Shown one piece after another: positions 1 through 9,225 of a stretch of 64,000 nt of DNA. A model generated the notes under the pieces. It saw only the letters and a program-made list of their open reading frames with translations. It searched no databases and was not told the origin of the DNA. Position numbers and translations under genes: made by a program. The stretch spans positions 62,001 through 126,000 of the forward strand of contig QHSL01000063.1 in NCBI GenBank assembly GCA_003220435.1. The letters are read 5' to 3'. Source of the stretch: Candidatus Rokuibacteriota bacterium. Its GTDB lineage: Bacteria > Methylomirabilota > Methylomirabilia > Rokubacteriales > CSP1-6. How positions within the stretch are numbered: the first letter of the stretch is position 1; every line of letters starts with the position of its first letter.

Positions 1-186
1 GGCGGCTTTCAGTGCGGCATCTGCACCCCGGGCCAGGTCGTGTCGGCCAAGGCGCTCCTCGACGCGATCCCGAACCCGAGCGACGCCGAGATCCGTGAGT
101 GGATGCTCGGCAATCTCTGTCGGTGCACCGGCTACTACAAGATCATCGAGTCGATTCGGGCAGCAGCCCAGCAGAGTCGCGCATGA
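1..186 (+). CDS. (2Fe-2S)-binding subunit of xanthine dehydrogenase/CO dehydrogenase family (CoxS-like), C-terminal part, truncated by window edge
   Basis: Frame 1 reads GGFQCGICTPGQVVSAKALLDAIPNPSDAEIREWMLGNLCRCTGYYKIIESI..., with the CGxC...CRCTGY second [2Fe-2S] motif; TGA overlaps next ATG (ATGA). Confidence 0.93.
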   Translation, partial: GGFQCGICTPGQVVSAKALLDAIPNPSDAEIREWMLGNLCRCTGYYKIIESIRAAAQQSRA

Positions 187-1070
187 ACGCCTTCGAGTAC
201 GCGGCGCCGCGGACGCTCGACGAAGCCCTCGCCGTCCTGGGCGAGCACGGCGACGAGGCCAGGGTGATCGCGGGCGGCACCGCCCTGGTGACCATGATGC
301 GGCAACGACTGATTCGCCCGAGCTTCCTCGTGAGCCTGCGCGAAATCCCCGAGCTCGCACGCATCGAAGCGGAGAATGGCGGCCTTCGCATCGGTGCCCT
401 CGTCACCCATCGGGAAGTGGAGACCTCACCCCTCGTGCGAGAGCGGCTGCCGGTCCTCGCCGAGACGTTCCGTCGCGTGGCGAGCGTTCGGATCCGACAC
501 ATGGCCACCGTCGGCGGCGCCCTCGCCCACGCCGATCCCAATCAGGATCCGCCCGTGACGTTGATCGCGCTCGGGGCTCGCGTGGAGATCCGCGGCGCCG
601 GCGGCCGCCGCGCGCTGCCGGTCGAAGAGTTCTTCCGTGATTACTACGAGAGCGCGCTCGAGCCCGGCGAGGTCGTCGCCGGTGTCGTCGTCCCCGCGCT
701 GCCTGCGGCGAGCGGCGCGGCCTATGTGAAGTTTCTTCCGCGCACGGCGGACGATTACGCGACCGTCGCCGTCGCCGCGACCGTGAGCCTGGAGCCCGAC
801 GGCGAGCGCTGCCGCGCGGCACGGATCGCGCTCGGCTCGGTCGGCGTGACCCCGATTCGGGCGCGGGCGGCCGAGGCGCTCCTGTCAGGCCAGCGATTCG
901 GCGCGGATCTGCTGCGGGCCGCCGGCGAGTCGGTCAAGGGCGCGGTGGATCCGCTGAGCGACCACCGGGGCTCGGCGGCCTACAAGCGTGAGATGGCCGC
1001 GGTCATGGCCGGCCGGGCGCTCACGCAGGCGTGGGACGCGGCGCGGGCGTCGGGGCACGGAACGCGGTGA
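183..1070 (+). CDS. FAD-binding subunit of xanthine dehydrogenase/CO dehydrogenase family (CoxM-like)
   Basis: MNAFEYAAPRTLDEALAVLGEHGDEARVIAGGTALV...IRHMATVGGALAHADPNQDPP; FAD-binding signatures; coupled to CoxS. Confidence 0.93.
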   Translation: MNAFEYAAPRTLDEALAVLGEHGDEARVIAGGTALVTMMRQRLIRPSFLVSLREIPELARIEAENGGLRIGALVTHREVETSPLVRERLPVLAETFRRVASVRIRHMATVGGALAHADPNQDPPVTLIALGARVEIRGAGGRRALPVEEFFRDYYESALEPGEVVAGVVVPALPAASGAAYVKFLPRTADDYATVAVAATVSLEPDGERCRAARIALGSVGVTPIRARAAEALLSGQRFGADLLRAAGESVKGAVDPLSDHRGSAAYKREMAAVMAGRALTQAWDAARASGHGTR

Positions 1071-1513
1071 CCTTCACACAGGAGTGCGTGATCCCCGTCG
1101 AGCGGGAGCGCCTGTGGGATTTCTTGATGGAGGTCCCCAAGGTGGCGAGCTGTGTTCCGGGGATCGAAACCGTCGAAGCCGTCGACGCGGGCGCCTACAA
1201 AGGGAGCTTGCGAGTTCAGGTCGGCCCGATCCGGCTCTCGCTTCAGGGCACCATGACCGTCGAGGAGCAGGACCGAGGCGCGTGGCGGGCTCGCATGCGC
1301 GCCGAGGCCAACGACCGTCGGGTGGGCGGTGGGATCCGCGCGCGCATGAGCCTCACGCTCGCCCCGGGCGAGGACGGGACGCGCCTGCGCATCGAGACCG
1401 ACCTCGCCATCCTCGGCCGCATCGGCGAGTTCGGTCAGCCCGTCATCAAGAAGAAGGCCGATGGGCTGCTCGAGGAATTCGCGCGCAATCTCGCCGCCGC
1501 GCTCGCGGCCTGA
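1067..1513 (+). CDS. SRPBCC/CoxG family protein (carbon monoxide dehydrogenase subunit G-like)
   Basis: GTG start overlapping CoxM stop; VTFTQECVIPVERERLWDFLMEVPKVASCVPGIETVEAVDAGAYKGSLRVQVGPIRLSLQG is CoxG-like. Confidence 0.85.
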   Translation: MTFTQECVIPVERERLWDFLMEVPKVASCVPGIETVEAVDAGAYKGSLRVQVGPIRLSLQGTMTVEEQDRGAWRARMRAEANDRRVGGGIRARMSLTLAPGEDGTRLRIETDLAILGRIGEFGQPVIKKKADGLLEEFARNLAAALAA

Positions 1514-1568
1514 TTCAGACGGGGGACTCGCAGAGACAGATGGACCGACCGAAGCAAGGAGGACGACG

Positions 1569-1934
1569 ATGAACCGGGGTTATCACGCGCACATCTACTA
1601 CGATCCGCAGAAGACGCGCCCCATCGCCGAGCGGCTGTGCACCGACATCGCGAGCAAGTTCGAGGTCCAGCTCGGCGGCCTGCGCGACGGGCCGGTTGGG
1701 CCGCATCCGGTCGCCAACGCCCAGGTCATCTTCAAGCCCGATCAGTTTCAGCCGGTCATCGAGTGGCTGATGATGAACCGCGATGGCCTCGACGTCCTGA
1801 TCCACCCGCTGACCGAAGACTCGGTCGACGATCACAGCGTCTACGCGATGTGGCTCGGTTCGCCGGTACCGCTGAAGCTCGATGCGTTGCGACGGAACTA
1901 CCGCGCGGAGCTGCTGCCCAGCGCTCGTGAGTGA
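1569..1934 (+). CDS. DOPA 4,5-dioxygenase family protein
   Basis: MNRGYHAHIYYDPQKTRPIAERL...GPHPVANAQVIFKPDQF...VLIHPLT; RBS AAGGAGGACGACG upstream. Confidence 0.85.
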   Translation: MNRGYHAHIYYDPQKTRPIAERLCTDIASKFEVQLGGLRDGPVGPHPVANAQVIFKPDQFQPVIEWLMMNRDGLDVLIHPLTEDSVDDHSVYAMWLGSPVPLKLDALRRNYRAELLPSARE

Positions 1935-2462
1935 TCAGTATGGCCTGTCGAAGAATAGAGGGACGAACCAGACGAACCCTCCGTAGGCGCTGACCGCCGC
2001 CTCCAGAGCGGTTGCCGACAGGAGCGCAAGCCGAGGGGAGCGCCGCGGCGCCACGACCGCGCAGACCAGAAAGGCGAGTGCAAGAAGTGGCGCGACGAGG
2101 ATCCTGAGCACGGAGACCTCGGCCCATGTGGCGAGGGGCGAAGCCTCCGCATGCCTGCCGACCGCGAAGAGGATGGCCGCGATCACGCCCGTGACCGCCA
2201 CCGCGAGACCCACGGCCGAGAGCAGTGTCCAGAAGCGACGATAGGGTCTGAGGAAGACGAGCGCGGCGCCGGTGGGTACGAGAGCGAGGACACCGAAAAC
2301 GGCGACGAACAGAAGCGCGTCGCCGAACGCGTACATGCCGCTCGAAGCCTGTGCGTCAGGGCCGCTCGTGTACTCGACGCGGATGGCGACCGCTGCGGAC
2401 GCGATGAGAACGGCGGCAATGTATCCGGTTGCGACCACGCTGACTTTGACGAACGGCTTCAT
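1935..2462 (-). CDS. hypothetical membrane protein (about 5 predicted TM segments)
   Basis: ORF with several hydrophobic helices; no family recognised. Confidence 0.6.
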   Translation of the reverse strand: MKPFVKVSVVATGYIAAVLIASAAVAIRVEYTSGPDAQASSGMYAFGDALLFVAVFGVLALVPTGAALVFLRPYRRFWTLLSAVGLAVAVTGVIAAILFAVGRHAEASPLATWAEVSVLRILVAPLLALAFLVCAVVAPRRSPRLALLSATALEAAVSAYGGFVWFVPLFFDRPY

Positions 2463-2544
2463 GACGTCGCGTCGATAATCAGCCGTGTAGATCTATATCG
2501 CGCTGTTCTGCTGGAGAGTCTCACCGCAGGCCGCGACGCACACC

Positions 2545-2600
2545 AGCGCCCCGGCCGGGACGGCACCGGGGCGCTCGGCTCCAAGGGCCCCCAGGGCCCG
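2545..2600. repeat. Double-hairpin intergenic element, divergent copy A
   Basis: AGCGCCCCGG(N11)CCGGGGCGCT perfect 10-bp stem at 2545-2575, same arm as 29765-29789; followed by GGGCCCCCAGGGCCC. Confidence 0.55.
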
Positions 2601-2607
2601 CTCTACA

Positions 2608-2934
2608 TCACATCAGCCCGTAGAACTTGCCGGCGTTCTCGCAGGTCATCTTCCGGGTGACGTCGTCGGGAAGATGCTTGAACTGCTCCGAGATGTACTT
2701 GGCGGACTCCGGCCACACGCCGTCCGGATGCGGGTAGTCCGAGCCCCACATCAGCGTCTCCACGCCCATCTCGTCGATCAGCTTGGTGCCCACCCGGTCG
2801 TACTGGAAGGTGGCCTTGCACTGACGGCGCCAGTACTCGCTCGGCTTCAGCTTGAGCGGGAGGTCGTGGTACTGGTCCTCGTACTCGAAGTCCATGCGGT
2901 CGAGCACGTACGGGATCCAGCCGATGCCGAAGGA
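2608..2934 (-). pseudogene. Amidohydrolase (metal-dependent hydrolase) C-terminal remnant
   Basis: Open frame SFGIGWIPYVLDRMDFEYEDQYHDLPLKLKPSEYWRRQCKATFQYDRVG...ENAGKFYGLM aligns to the C-terminus of the intact paralogue at 29833-30972; in-frame stop just upstream (2935-2937). Confidence 0.85.
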
Positions 2935-3261
2935 TCATCAGCATCGGAATCAGCGCTGCGCGCGCACACCCGTCGAACCCGCGCGAGACCAGTGCCGTCA
3001 CGGCGTTTCGGTCGATCGCTCAGCCGGCCGCGGTACCGGCCGGCGTGGCGACGGTCCCCGGGGGTGGGGCCTGGCGGGGCGCGCAGACCCTGCCGTCGCG
3101 CAGGAGTGCACGGAGAGTGGCGATCTGAATCACGAGCCAGCGACCAGAGTGCAGGTCTGGTTTTCCCTCTATCGGATGTCGATGCCGGGATGCGTGGTGC
3201 CTTTTTATGTCAGGATTGCCGGCCGAGCGCAAGGGGGTCGCGTAACCCCGGCGAGTTCGGT

Positions 3262-4200
3262 ATGCTCCAGGACATGCTCGCGGCGCCGGGTTTCCATCAT
3301 CTGCACCTGAACTCCCTCGATCCCGACGCGGCTATCGCGTTCTACGTGCGTCACTTCCCGACGTCCACGAAGACGAGCTGGGGCGGGTTCCCGGCGCTCG
3401 CGGCCCCGAACAACGTCCTGGTCCTGTTCACGCGGGTGGCGACCGCGCCCCCGACGTCGCCGCAGACCGCGCTCTGGCACTTTGGCTGGCACGTCACCGA
3501 CACACGCGCGAGCCTGGAATCCTACAAGCGTCGGCCGGATCTCACGCTGCTGCCGCTCCACACGACCGACGAGGGCGGTGAAGTGTTCGTCAGCAGCGAT
3601 ACGTGGCCGAGCACGGGGCCCACGCCCGGCTTGACCAGAGCGCAGATCGCCGAGGCAAAAGCCAGCGGGGTCCAGCCGACGCGCAAAGGCGGCTTCGGCT
3701 ACATGCGCGGGCCCGACAATGCGCTGGTGGAATACGCGGGCAACCATCCGGCCGAGCGCTTCAACCACGTGCATATGTTCCAGGACGATCCGTTCTGCGC
3801 TCAGCTCTGGTACCAGACGCACCTGGACGCGCCGGTGTTCGCGGGGCGCACGCCCCGCACGCCGATGACCGAAGCCACTTGCCGAGTGGAGCGGGGAGCC
3901 GATCGCAGCTGGCCGGCGCTCGAGCGCGAGGGGATGTTCCGGTCGCCGTCAGCCGCGGTGGTGTTCGGGGACGTGGCGTTGCCCTGGTATATGCGTCAGG
4001 GCAACGCGCCGCTCGCAGGCAGCCGCGGTCACCTGTACGACCACATCGCGCTCAGCGTCACCGACCTCGACGGCTGGGTCGCCAAGCTCCGGGGCGAGGG
4101 CGTCCGGTTCCTCGAACAGCCCTACGCGCTCGGCGGCACGCGCGCCGTGATGATCGAAGGCCCGAGCCGCGAGGCGCTGGAGCTGGTCGAGGTCACGTAG
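3262..4200 (+). CDS. VOC/glyoxalase family protein with two VOC-like modules
   Basis: FHHLHLNSLDPDAAIAFYVRHFP...WHFGWHVTD...GPDNALVEYAGN...FNHVHMFQDDP...YDHIALSVTDLDGWVAKLRGEGV. Confidence 0.85.
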   Translation: MLQDMLAAPGFHHLHLNSLDPDAAIAFYVRHFPTSTKTSWGGFPALAAPNNVLVLFTRVATAPPTSPQTALWHFGWHVTDTRASLESYKRRPDLTLLPLHTTDEGGEVFVSSDTWPSTGPTPGLTRAQIAEAKASGVQPTRKGGFGYMRGPDNALVEYAGNHPAERFNHVHMFQDDPFCAQLWYQTHLDAPVFAGRTPRTPMTEATCRVERGADRSWPALEREGMFRSPSAAVVFGDVALPWYMRQGNAPLAGSRGHLYDHIALSVTDLDGWVAKLRGEGVRFLEQPYALGGTRAVMIEGPSREALELVEVT

Positions 4201-4207
4201 GCGCCTG

Positions 4208-4930
4208 TTGAAGATCAGCGTATCGAAACGTCGACGGCAGACGCGAGGAGCGCCCCGCGATTTTCTGCTTGACAAGTTTCTGCATACGCACCCGCGGCGC
4301 GTCGGCGGCACGCAGAAAATACTGATCGAGCGTTCCAACGACGGCCCAGGATACGCCGTCCTCGAGGACGGCACACACGTTTCCGCAGAAACGTCCCGGC
4401 GGCTGGCCTGCGACGCCAGCTGCGTGGTGATGCTGCACGCTCGGGACGGGCGGGTGGTGGAAGTCGCCGCCCGGACCCGGGCGATTCCGCCGGCGCTACG
4501 CCGCGCGCTCCACCATCGCGACCACGGCTGCCGTTTCCCGGGCTGCGGGGTGCGCTTCGGCCAGGGCCATCACATCCGCCACTGGGCTCAGGGAGGCCCC
4601 ACCACGCTCTCGAACCTCGCCCTGCTCTGCCGTCGCCACCACCGCGCTGTGCACGAGGAAGGCTATCAGCTCGATCGCGCGCCCGGTGGCGAGCTTCGAT
4701 TCCGTCGCCCCGACGGCGAGCTGCTGCCCGAGGTGCCGCGCCCGCCGGAGGTGCCGGGCGATCCGGTCAAGACGCTACGAATGCAGAGCGACGCGGCGGG
4801 GCTTGTGCTGCACGCGCGCATCGCGATGCCGGGCTGGCTGGGCGAGCGCCTCGACGTGCGCTACGCGATCGACGTCTTACATCCGCTGGCTAGACGGGCG
4901 CGAGCCCTTCCTGCCGCCGCACCTCGTTGA
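4208..4930 (+). pseudogene. HNH endonuclease of the DUF222/13E12 type, apparently lacking its N-terminal DUF222 domain
   Basis: VLEDGTHVSAETSRRLACDAS...IPPALRRALHHRDHGCRFPGCGVRFGQGHHIRHWAQGGPTTLSNLALLCRRHHRAVHE is the HNH half; the first ~45 residues do not resemble DUF222. Confidence 0.7.
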
Positions 4931-5822
4931 TGATCTGCAGGACCCACGTGTGCAGGCCGGGGTACTCGACCCCGAATTCCTTGGCCAGCCGGCTCCAGTC
5001 GACCAGATAGTTGCCCGACTCCTCGCGCCCGCCCTCGTTGGCGAAGGTGATCTGCGCGTCCGGCAGGAAGCCGCGCACGGCGTCCGCCAGCTCGCCCAGG
5101 CTTACCGGGAGGCCACCGGAGTTGTAGAGGTGGTGGCGCGGCGCCTCGGCCAGCAAGATCCGCGTGAAGATCTCCGCCATGTCGTCGACGTGCACCAGCA
5201 GCCGCATCATCCCCTTGTTGGGCAGGTGCACCGGCTTGCCGCGCGCCGCGTCCGTCATGATCTGCACGTGGTCGACCGAGCCGCGCACCTTGTCGGGACC
5301 GGTGACGTTGGCCGGCCGGACGCCGATGATCGACATGCCGTAGTTCTTGATGTACTTGCGGGCCTGGAACTCGTTGAAGATCTTGTGCATCGCGTACTGG
5401 CTGGTACCGTGGACCGGATCGTCCTCGTTCACGAGCCGGTCGCCGAAGTGGCTCTGCTGACCGCTGACCGCGATCGAGCTCGCGTACACGACGCGCTTCA
5501 CTCCGGCGAGCCGCGCCGCCTCGAAGCAGTTGTCCATCCCGAGGATGTCCAGGCGCATGACCTGGTGCGGGTTGCCCTCACCGGCCCCGAGCCCGTAGGC
5601 CAGGTTGATGAGGCGCTCCGGCTTCACATCGAGGACCACGCGCATCACGTCCTCGAACTGGGTGACGTCGCCGCGGACCACCGGCGCGCCGATCGGCACG
5701 CCGCTGAAGGAGGCCGCGCCGGGGTTCAGGTCCATGCCGACCACCGACTCGCCGCGGTCGATCAGCCGCTTGATGAGCCGTGGGCCGATGAATCCGGTCG
5801 CGCCGATCACCAGCACCGCCAT
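4890..5822 (-). CDS. NAD-dependent epimerase/dehydratase (extended SDR)
   Basis: MAVLVIGATGFIGPRLIKRLIDRG (GxxGxxG), YASSIAVSG, YAMHK motif. Confidence 0.93.
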   Translation of the reverse strand: MAVLVIGATGFIGPRLIKRLIDRGESVVGMDLNPGAASFSGVPIGAPVVRGDVTQFEDVMRVVLDVKPERLINLAYGLGAGEGNPHQVMRLDILGMDNCFEAARLAGVKRVVYASSIAVSGQQSHFGDRLVNEDDPVHGTSQYAMHKIFNEFQARKYIKNYGMSIIGVRPANVTGPDKVRGSVDHVQIMTDAARGKPVHLPNKGMMRLLVHVDDMAEIFTRILLAEAPRHHLYNSGGLPVSLGELADAVRGFLPDAQITFANEGGREESGNYLVDWSRLAKEFGVEYPGLHTWVLQIINEVRRQEGLAPV

Positions 5823-5850
5823 ACCGAACCTCCTAAACGGGTCTTCGAGG

Positions 5851-5920
5851 AGCGCCACGGCTTTGCCGGGGCGCTTCCGAGCGCTGGGGGGAATGGGGGG
5901 CCATTTCGGGGCCCCCCATT
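5851..5920. repeat. Double-hairpin intergenic element, copy B
   Basis: AGCGCCACGG-CTTTG-CCGGGGCGCT (5851-5875) followed by AATGGGGGGCCATTTCGGGGCCCCCCATT (5892-5920). Confidence 0.8.
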
Positions 5921-5922
5921 GG

Positions 5923-6318
5923 TCAGTCCTGCCTGGTCGACTGCCACGCGACCATGCGCCAGTCCTGGCCCGACTTCGCGTACACGGCCAGGTAGCGGAC
6001 CGTGAAGCGGTTCTCCTTGCCGTCGCGCTCGACGTGCATGTCCGACACGCCGTTGACGATGCCGGCACCACCGGTGACGCGCACCTTGCGGTCTCTCGGA
6101 GAGATCCCGCGGTAGTGCGGCTTGCCGGCGCGGAGGTTCGCGATGTGCTCGGCCTTCGTTTCGAGCCGGGCGGTGGAGTGCACGTAGGTGAGATCGTCGG
6201 CCAGCGCCCGGTCCAGCGCGGCCCAGTCGCCCTTGCGCATCGCCTCGAAGCGACGATCGTCGGCGCTCAGCACTTCGGCCGCGACGCCGGTCGTCTCGGT
6301 CGCCACTGGTGGTGTCAT
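5923..6318 (-). CDS. Nuclear transport factor 2-like / DUF4440 protein
   Basis: RRFEAMRKGDWAALDRALADDLTYVHSTARLETKAEHIANLRAG...VYAKSGQDWRMVAWQSTRQ. Confidence 0.85.
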   Translation of the reverse strand: MTPPVATETTGVAAEVLSADDRRFEAMRKGDWAALDRALADDLTYVHSTARLETKAEHIANLRAGKPHYRGISPRDRKVRVTGGAGIVNGVSDMHVERDGKENRFTVRYLAVYAKSGQDWRMVAWQSTRQD

Positions 6319-6330
6319 GACTGTCTCCTT

Positions 6331-7530
6331 TTACACTGCCGCGGTGGCGGCGGTGGTGCGCCCGGCGCGGCACGCCGGGATCACGTGCTTGCCGAACATC
6401 TCGATAGATTTGAGCGTGCGCTCGTGCGGAATCGTCTCCGTCTGCATGATGAGGATGACCTGGTCGACCCCGGCCTCCTCGTAGAGCCGCACGCCCTTGA
6501 TGCAGCTGTCCGGATCGCCGGCGATGATGATGCCGCGCTCGCACAGGGTGTCGGGATCCATCTGGCCGAAGGCGGCGCGCGCGGCGCCCGGCCCGCTGTC
6601 GAGCGAGATCCCGACCTGCGCGGCCTGCTCCTTGTGCGCGGCGTCGGACTGCCGGAGCCACCGGCCGAAGTCGGCCTTCAAGTGATCGGGCACACCGCCC
6701 CAGGATTCGAGCAGCTGCTCGTAGGCGTTGACGCGGTCGCGGATGTAGGGCTTGTCGGGGCCGAAGAACGTCTTGAGCGAGAGCGCGGCGAGATCCCGCG
6801 CCTCCTTGTTGTTCTCGCCGCAGAAGGCGTGGACGTTGTTGCCCCAGTACTCGTTGACGACGGCGCCCACCGGGGTCGCCCGCTTGACCCGTTCCCGATA
6901 GCGCTGGACGTGCCCGGCCAAGATGGTCGTGGCGAACGTGGCGGAGGACAGGACACCGATGCCTTTCTCGGCCGCCACGTCGTAGCTCTCGGTCTGGGTG
7001 CACGCCAGGTACATGCGCGGGTGCGGTTTCTGGAACGGCTTCGGCAGCACGTGGCGCTTCGGCACCTTCCAGAAATTCCCCTCCCAGGAGAACTCCTCCG
7101 ACTGCCAGATGTGGGGGAGCATCGTGATGGACTCTTCCCACATCGCGCGCGTGTTCCGGGGGTCGATGCCCTGACCGACCTGCTCGTAGGCGTTGGAGCG
7201 GCCGGTCCCGAACTCGAGGCGGCCGTCGGTCAGCTGGTCCAGCATCGCGGCGCGCTCGGCCACGCGAACCGGATGATGCGACGGCAGGATGCACACGCCG
7301 AAGCCGATCCGGATCCGCTTGGTCAGCTGGCTCAACGCTCCCAGCAGGATCTCGGGGCACGGCGAGGCCGAGAAGCCGGTGAGGAAGTGGTGCTCCACGA
7401 ACCACAGGTTGTCGAAGCCGGCCCGCTCGGCCGCCACGCACTGCTCCAACGTCTCCTTGTAGAGCGTGTTCCAGTCGATGTTGGTCCCGGTGAACGGTCG
7501 CTGGGTCTCGTAGAGCAGGCCGAATCGCAT
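6331..7530 (-). CDS. LLM class flavin-dependent oxidoreductase
   Basis: MRFGLLYETQRP...AERAGFDNLWFVEHHFLTGFSASPCPEILLGALSQLTKRIRIGFGVCILPSHHPVRVAE...LEFGTGRSN. Confidence 0.93.
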   Translation of the reverse strand: MRFGLLYETQRPFTGTNIDWNTLYKETLEQCVAAERAGFDNLWFVEHHFLTGFSASPCPEILLGALSQLTKRIRIGFGVCILPSHHPVRVAERAAMLDQLTDGRLEFGTGRSNAYEQVGQGIDPRNTRAMWEESITMLPHIWQSEEFSWEGNFWKVPKRHVLPKPFQKPHPRMYLACTQTESYDVAAEKGIGVLSSATFATTILAGHVQRYRERVKRATPVGAVVNEYWGNNVHAFCGENNKEARDLAALSLKTFFGPDKPYIRDRVNAYEQLLESWGGVPDHLKADFGRWLRQSDAAHKEQAAQVGISLDSGPGAARAAFGQMDPDTLCERGIIIAGDPDSCIKGVRLYEEAGVDQVILIMQTETIPHERTLKSIEMFGKHVIPACRAGRTTAATAAV

Positions 7531-7621
7531 CGTCGTTCTCCTGGCCCCGATAGAATGAAAAACGTCGCCATGCTAACACGCCTTGACGCTGCGGGCGTGG
7601 GCGTCTTAGTGTCACAGGGCC

Positions 7622-8404
7622 ATGCGCGAGCGCTTTCTGGCCATCGAGACGCCGTCCGGCCGGATGGAGACGTTCGTGACGCATCCGGAGCAGGACGGGC
7701 CCTTTCCTCCGGTCATCATCTACATGGACATCTGGGGCGTGCGCGAGGAGCTGTTCGAGATCGCCCGCCGGGTGGGGACCGTCGGCTATTACGGCCTGGT
7801 GCCCGACTTCTACTACCGCCAGGGTAAGGTGCGGCACGAGTTCCGCGACGCGCAAAACCGGATGATCTCGCTCCACGCTCTCGACGACGAGCTCAAGCAG
7901 CGCGTCACCGCGCCGGGCCGGAAGCTGTCCAACCAGATGGTCGTCGACGACACCGGCGCGATCCTCGACTTCCTGGGGCGGGCCGAGCCCGTGCGCGCGG
8001 GCGGAGTCGGCGTGATCGGCTACTGCATGGGCGGGCGGCACGTGATGGGCGCGGCCGGGCACTTCCCGGAGCGCGTCAGGGCGTCCGCGAGCCTCCACGG
8101 CACCAGCCTCGTCAGCGAAGCCGCCGACTCTCCGCACCGCCTGGTGAAGCAGTTTCGGGGTGAGCTCTACTGCGGCTTCGCGGAGTTGGATCCGTACGCG
8201 CCGATGTCGATGGTGAAGGAGCTCGACGAGCTCCTGCGCCCGTGCCCGGTCGCGTATCGCTACGCGGTCCACTCGGGCGCCCAGCACGGCTACGCGCTGC
8301 CCAACCGCGACATCTTCGACGCGCGCGCCGCGGCGCGCGACTGGGAGCTGATCTTCGCGATGTTCAACCGGCAGATTCCCGCCTACACCGCGTGGGCGCC
8401 CTGA
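7622..8404 (+). CDS. Dienelactone hydrolase family protein
   Basis: MRERFLAIETPSGRMETFVTHPEQDGPFPPVIIYMDIWGVREELFEIARRVG...VGVIGYCMGGRHVMGAAG; GYCMGG nucleophile elbow. Confidence 0.92.
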   Translation: MRERFLAIETPSGRMETFVTHPEQDGPFPPVIIYMDIWGVREELFEIARRVGTVGYYGLVPDFYYRQGKVRHEFRDAQNRMISLHALDDELKQRVTAPGRKLSNQMVVDDTGAILDFLGRAEPVRAGGVGVIGYCMGGRHVMGAAGHFPERVRASASLHGTSLVSEAADSPHRLVKQFRGELYCGFAELDPYAPMSMVKELDELLRPCPVAYRYAVHSGAQHGYALPNRDIFDARAAARDWELIFAMFNRQIPAYTAWAP

Positions 8405-8424
8405 TGAAATAGAGCGGAGGCGAC

Positions 8425-9213
8425 ATGGACTGGATCGAGGCGAACGGTGCGAGCCTGCGGTACGACCTGAGCGGGAGCGGCAGCGAGACCGTCGTGCTGA
8501 TCCACGAGGTGGGCGGCTTGATCGAGAGCTGGGACGAGGCGGTCGGAGCGTTCCAGCGGTCGTTCCGAGTGCTGCGCTACGACCAGCGGGGCTTCGGGCT
8601 GTCCGAGAAGACGCGCGTGATCACGATGGATGTGATCGTCGCCGATCTGGCGGCGTTGCTCGACGCGCTCGGCCTGCGGGCGCCGGTGCACCTGGCCGGG
8701 TGCGCGATGGGCGCCGCGATCGCGCTCGCGTTCGCCGGGCGCCATCCCCGGCGCGTCTCCCGGGTCGTCGCCGCCAGCCCGGCCACGTGGGCGAATGCGG
8801 TCCGGGTCGGCAGCCAGAGCCGCGTGGACCAGTTCGAGCGCGACGGCGTGCGCGCGGTCGAGTCCGTGAGCCTGAGCGCATCGTATCCTGACATCGTGCG
8901 GCGCCTCGACCCCGCCCGCTTCGAACGGTTCCGCCGGCGCTGGGTCGGCAACGATCCGGCCGCGATGACGGCAATGTTGAGGATGTCGACGAATCCCGCG
9001 TTCGACCTGAGCGCCGATCTGGCGCGGATCACGGCCCCCACGCTGGTGATCGGCTGCACGCACGATGCGATCCGTACGCCGGACATGGTGGCCAAGGTCG
9101 CAGCGGCGATTCCGGGCGCCCGGTACGTCGAGGCCAACACGGGGCATTTCATGGCGGTGGAGACGCCCGATCTGTTCACCGAGCTCGCGGTTCCGTTCCT
9201 GAAGGGCGCGTGA
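8425..9213 (+). CDS. Alpha/beta hydrolase
   Basis: VVLIHEVGG...LRYDQRGFGLSEK...VHLAGCAMGAAIALAFAGRHPRRVSRVV...NTGHFMAVETPDLF. Confidence 0.92.
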   Translation: MDWIEANGASLRYDLSGSGSETVVLIHEVGGLIESWDEAVGAFQRSFRVLRYDQRGFGLSEKTRVITMDVIVADLAALLDALGLRAPVHLAGCAMGAAIALAFAGRHPRRVSRVVAASPATWANAVRVGSQSRVDQFERDGVRAVESVSLSASYPDIVRRLDPARFERFRRRWVGNDPAAMTAMLRMSTNPAFDLSADLARITAPTLVIGCTHDAIRTPDMVAKVAAAIPGARYVEANTGHFMAVETPDLFTELAVPFLKGA

Positions 9214-9225
9214 AACCGCGGTGGG

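Noticed and set aside
4269-4300. TTGACA at 4269-4274 as a promoter for the HNH ORF
   Set aside because: No acceptable -10 at 16-19 nt spacing and the hexamer lies inside the ORF.
5605-8287. Very long ORFs on both strands (740 aa + and 826 aa -)
   Set aside because: They are shadow frames over convincing genes (epimerase, DUF4440, LLM oxidoreductase, dienelactone hydrolase); Arg/Pro/His-rich composition is typical of high-GC antisense frames.
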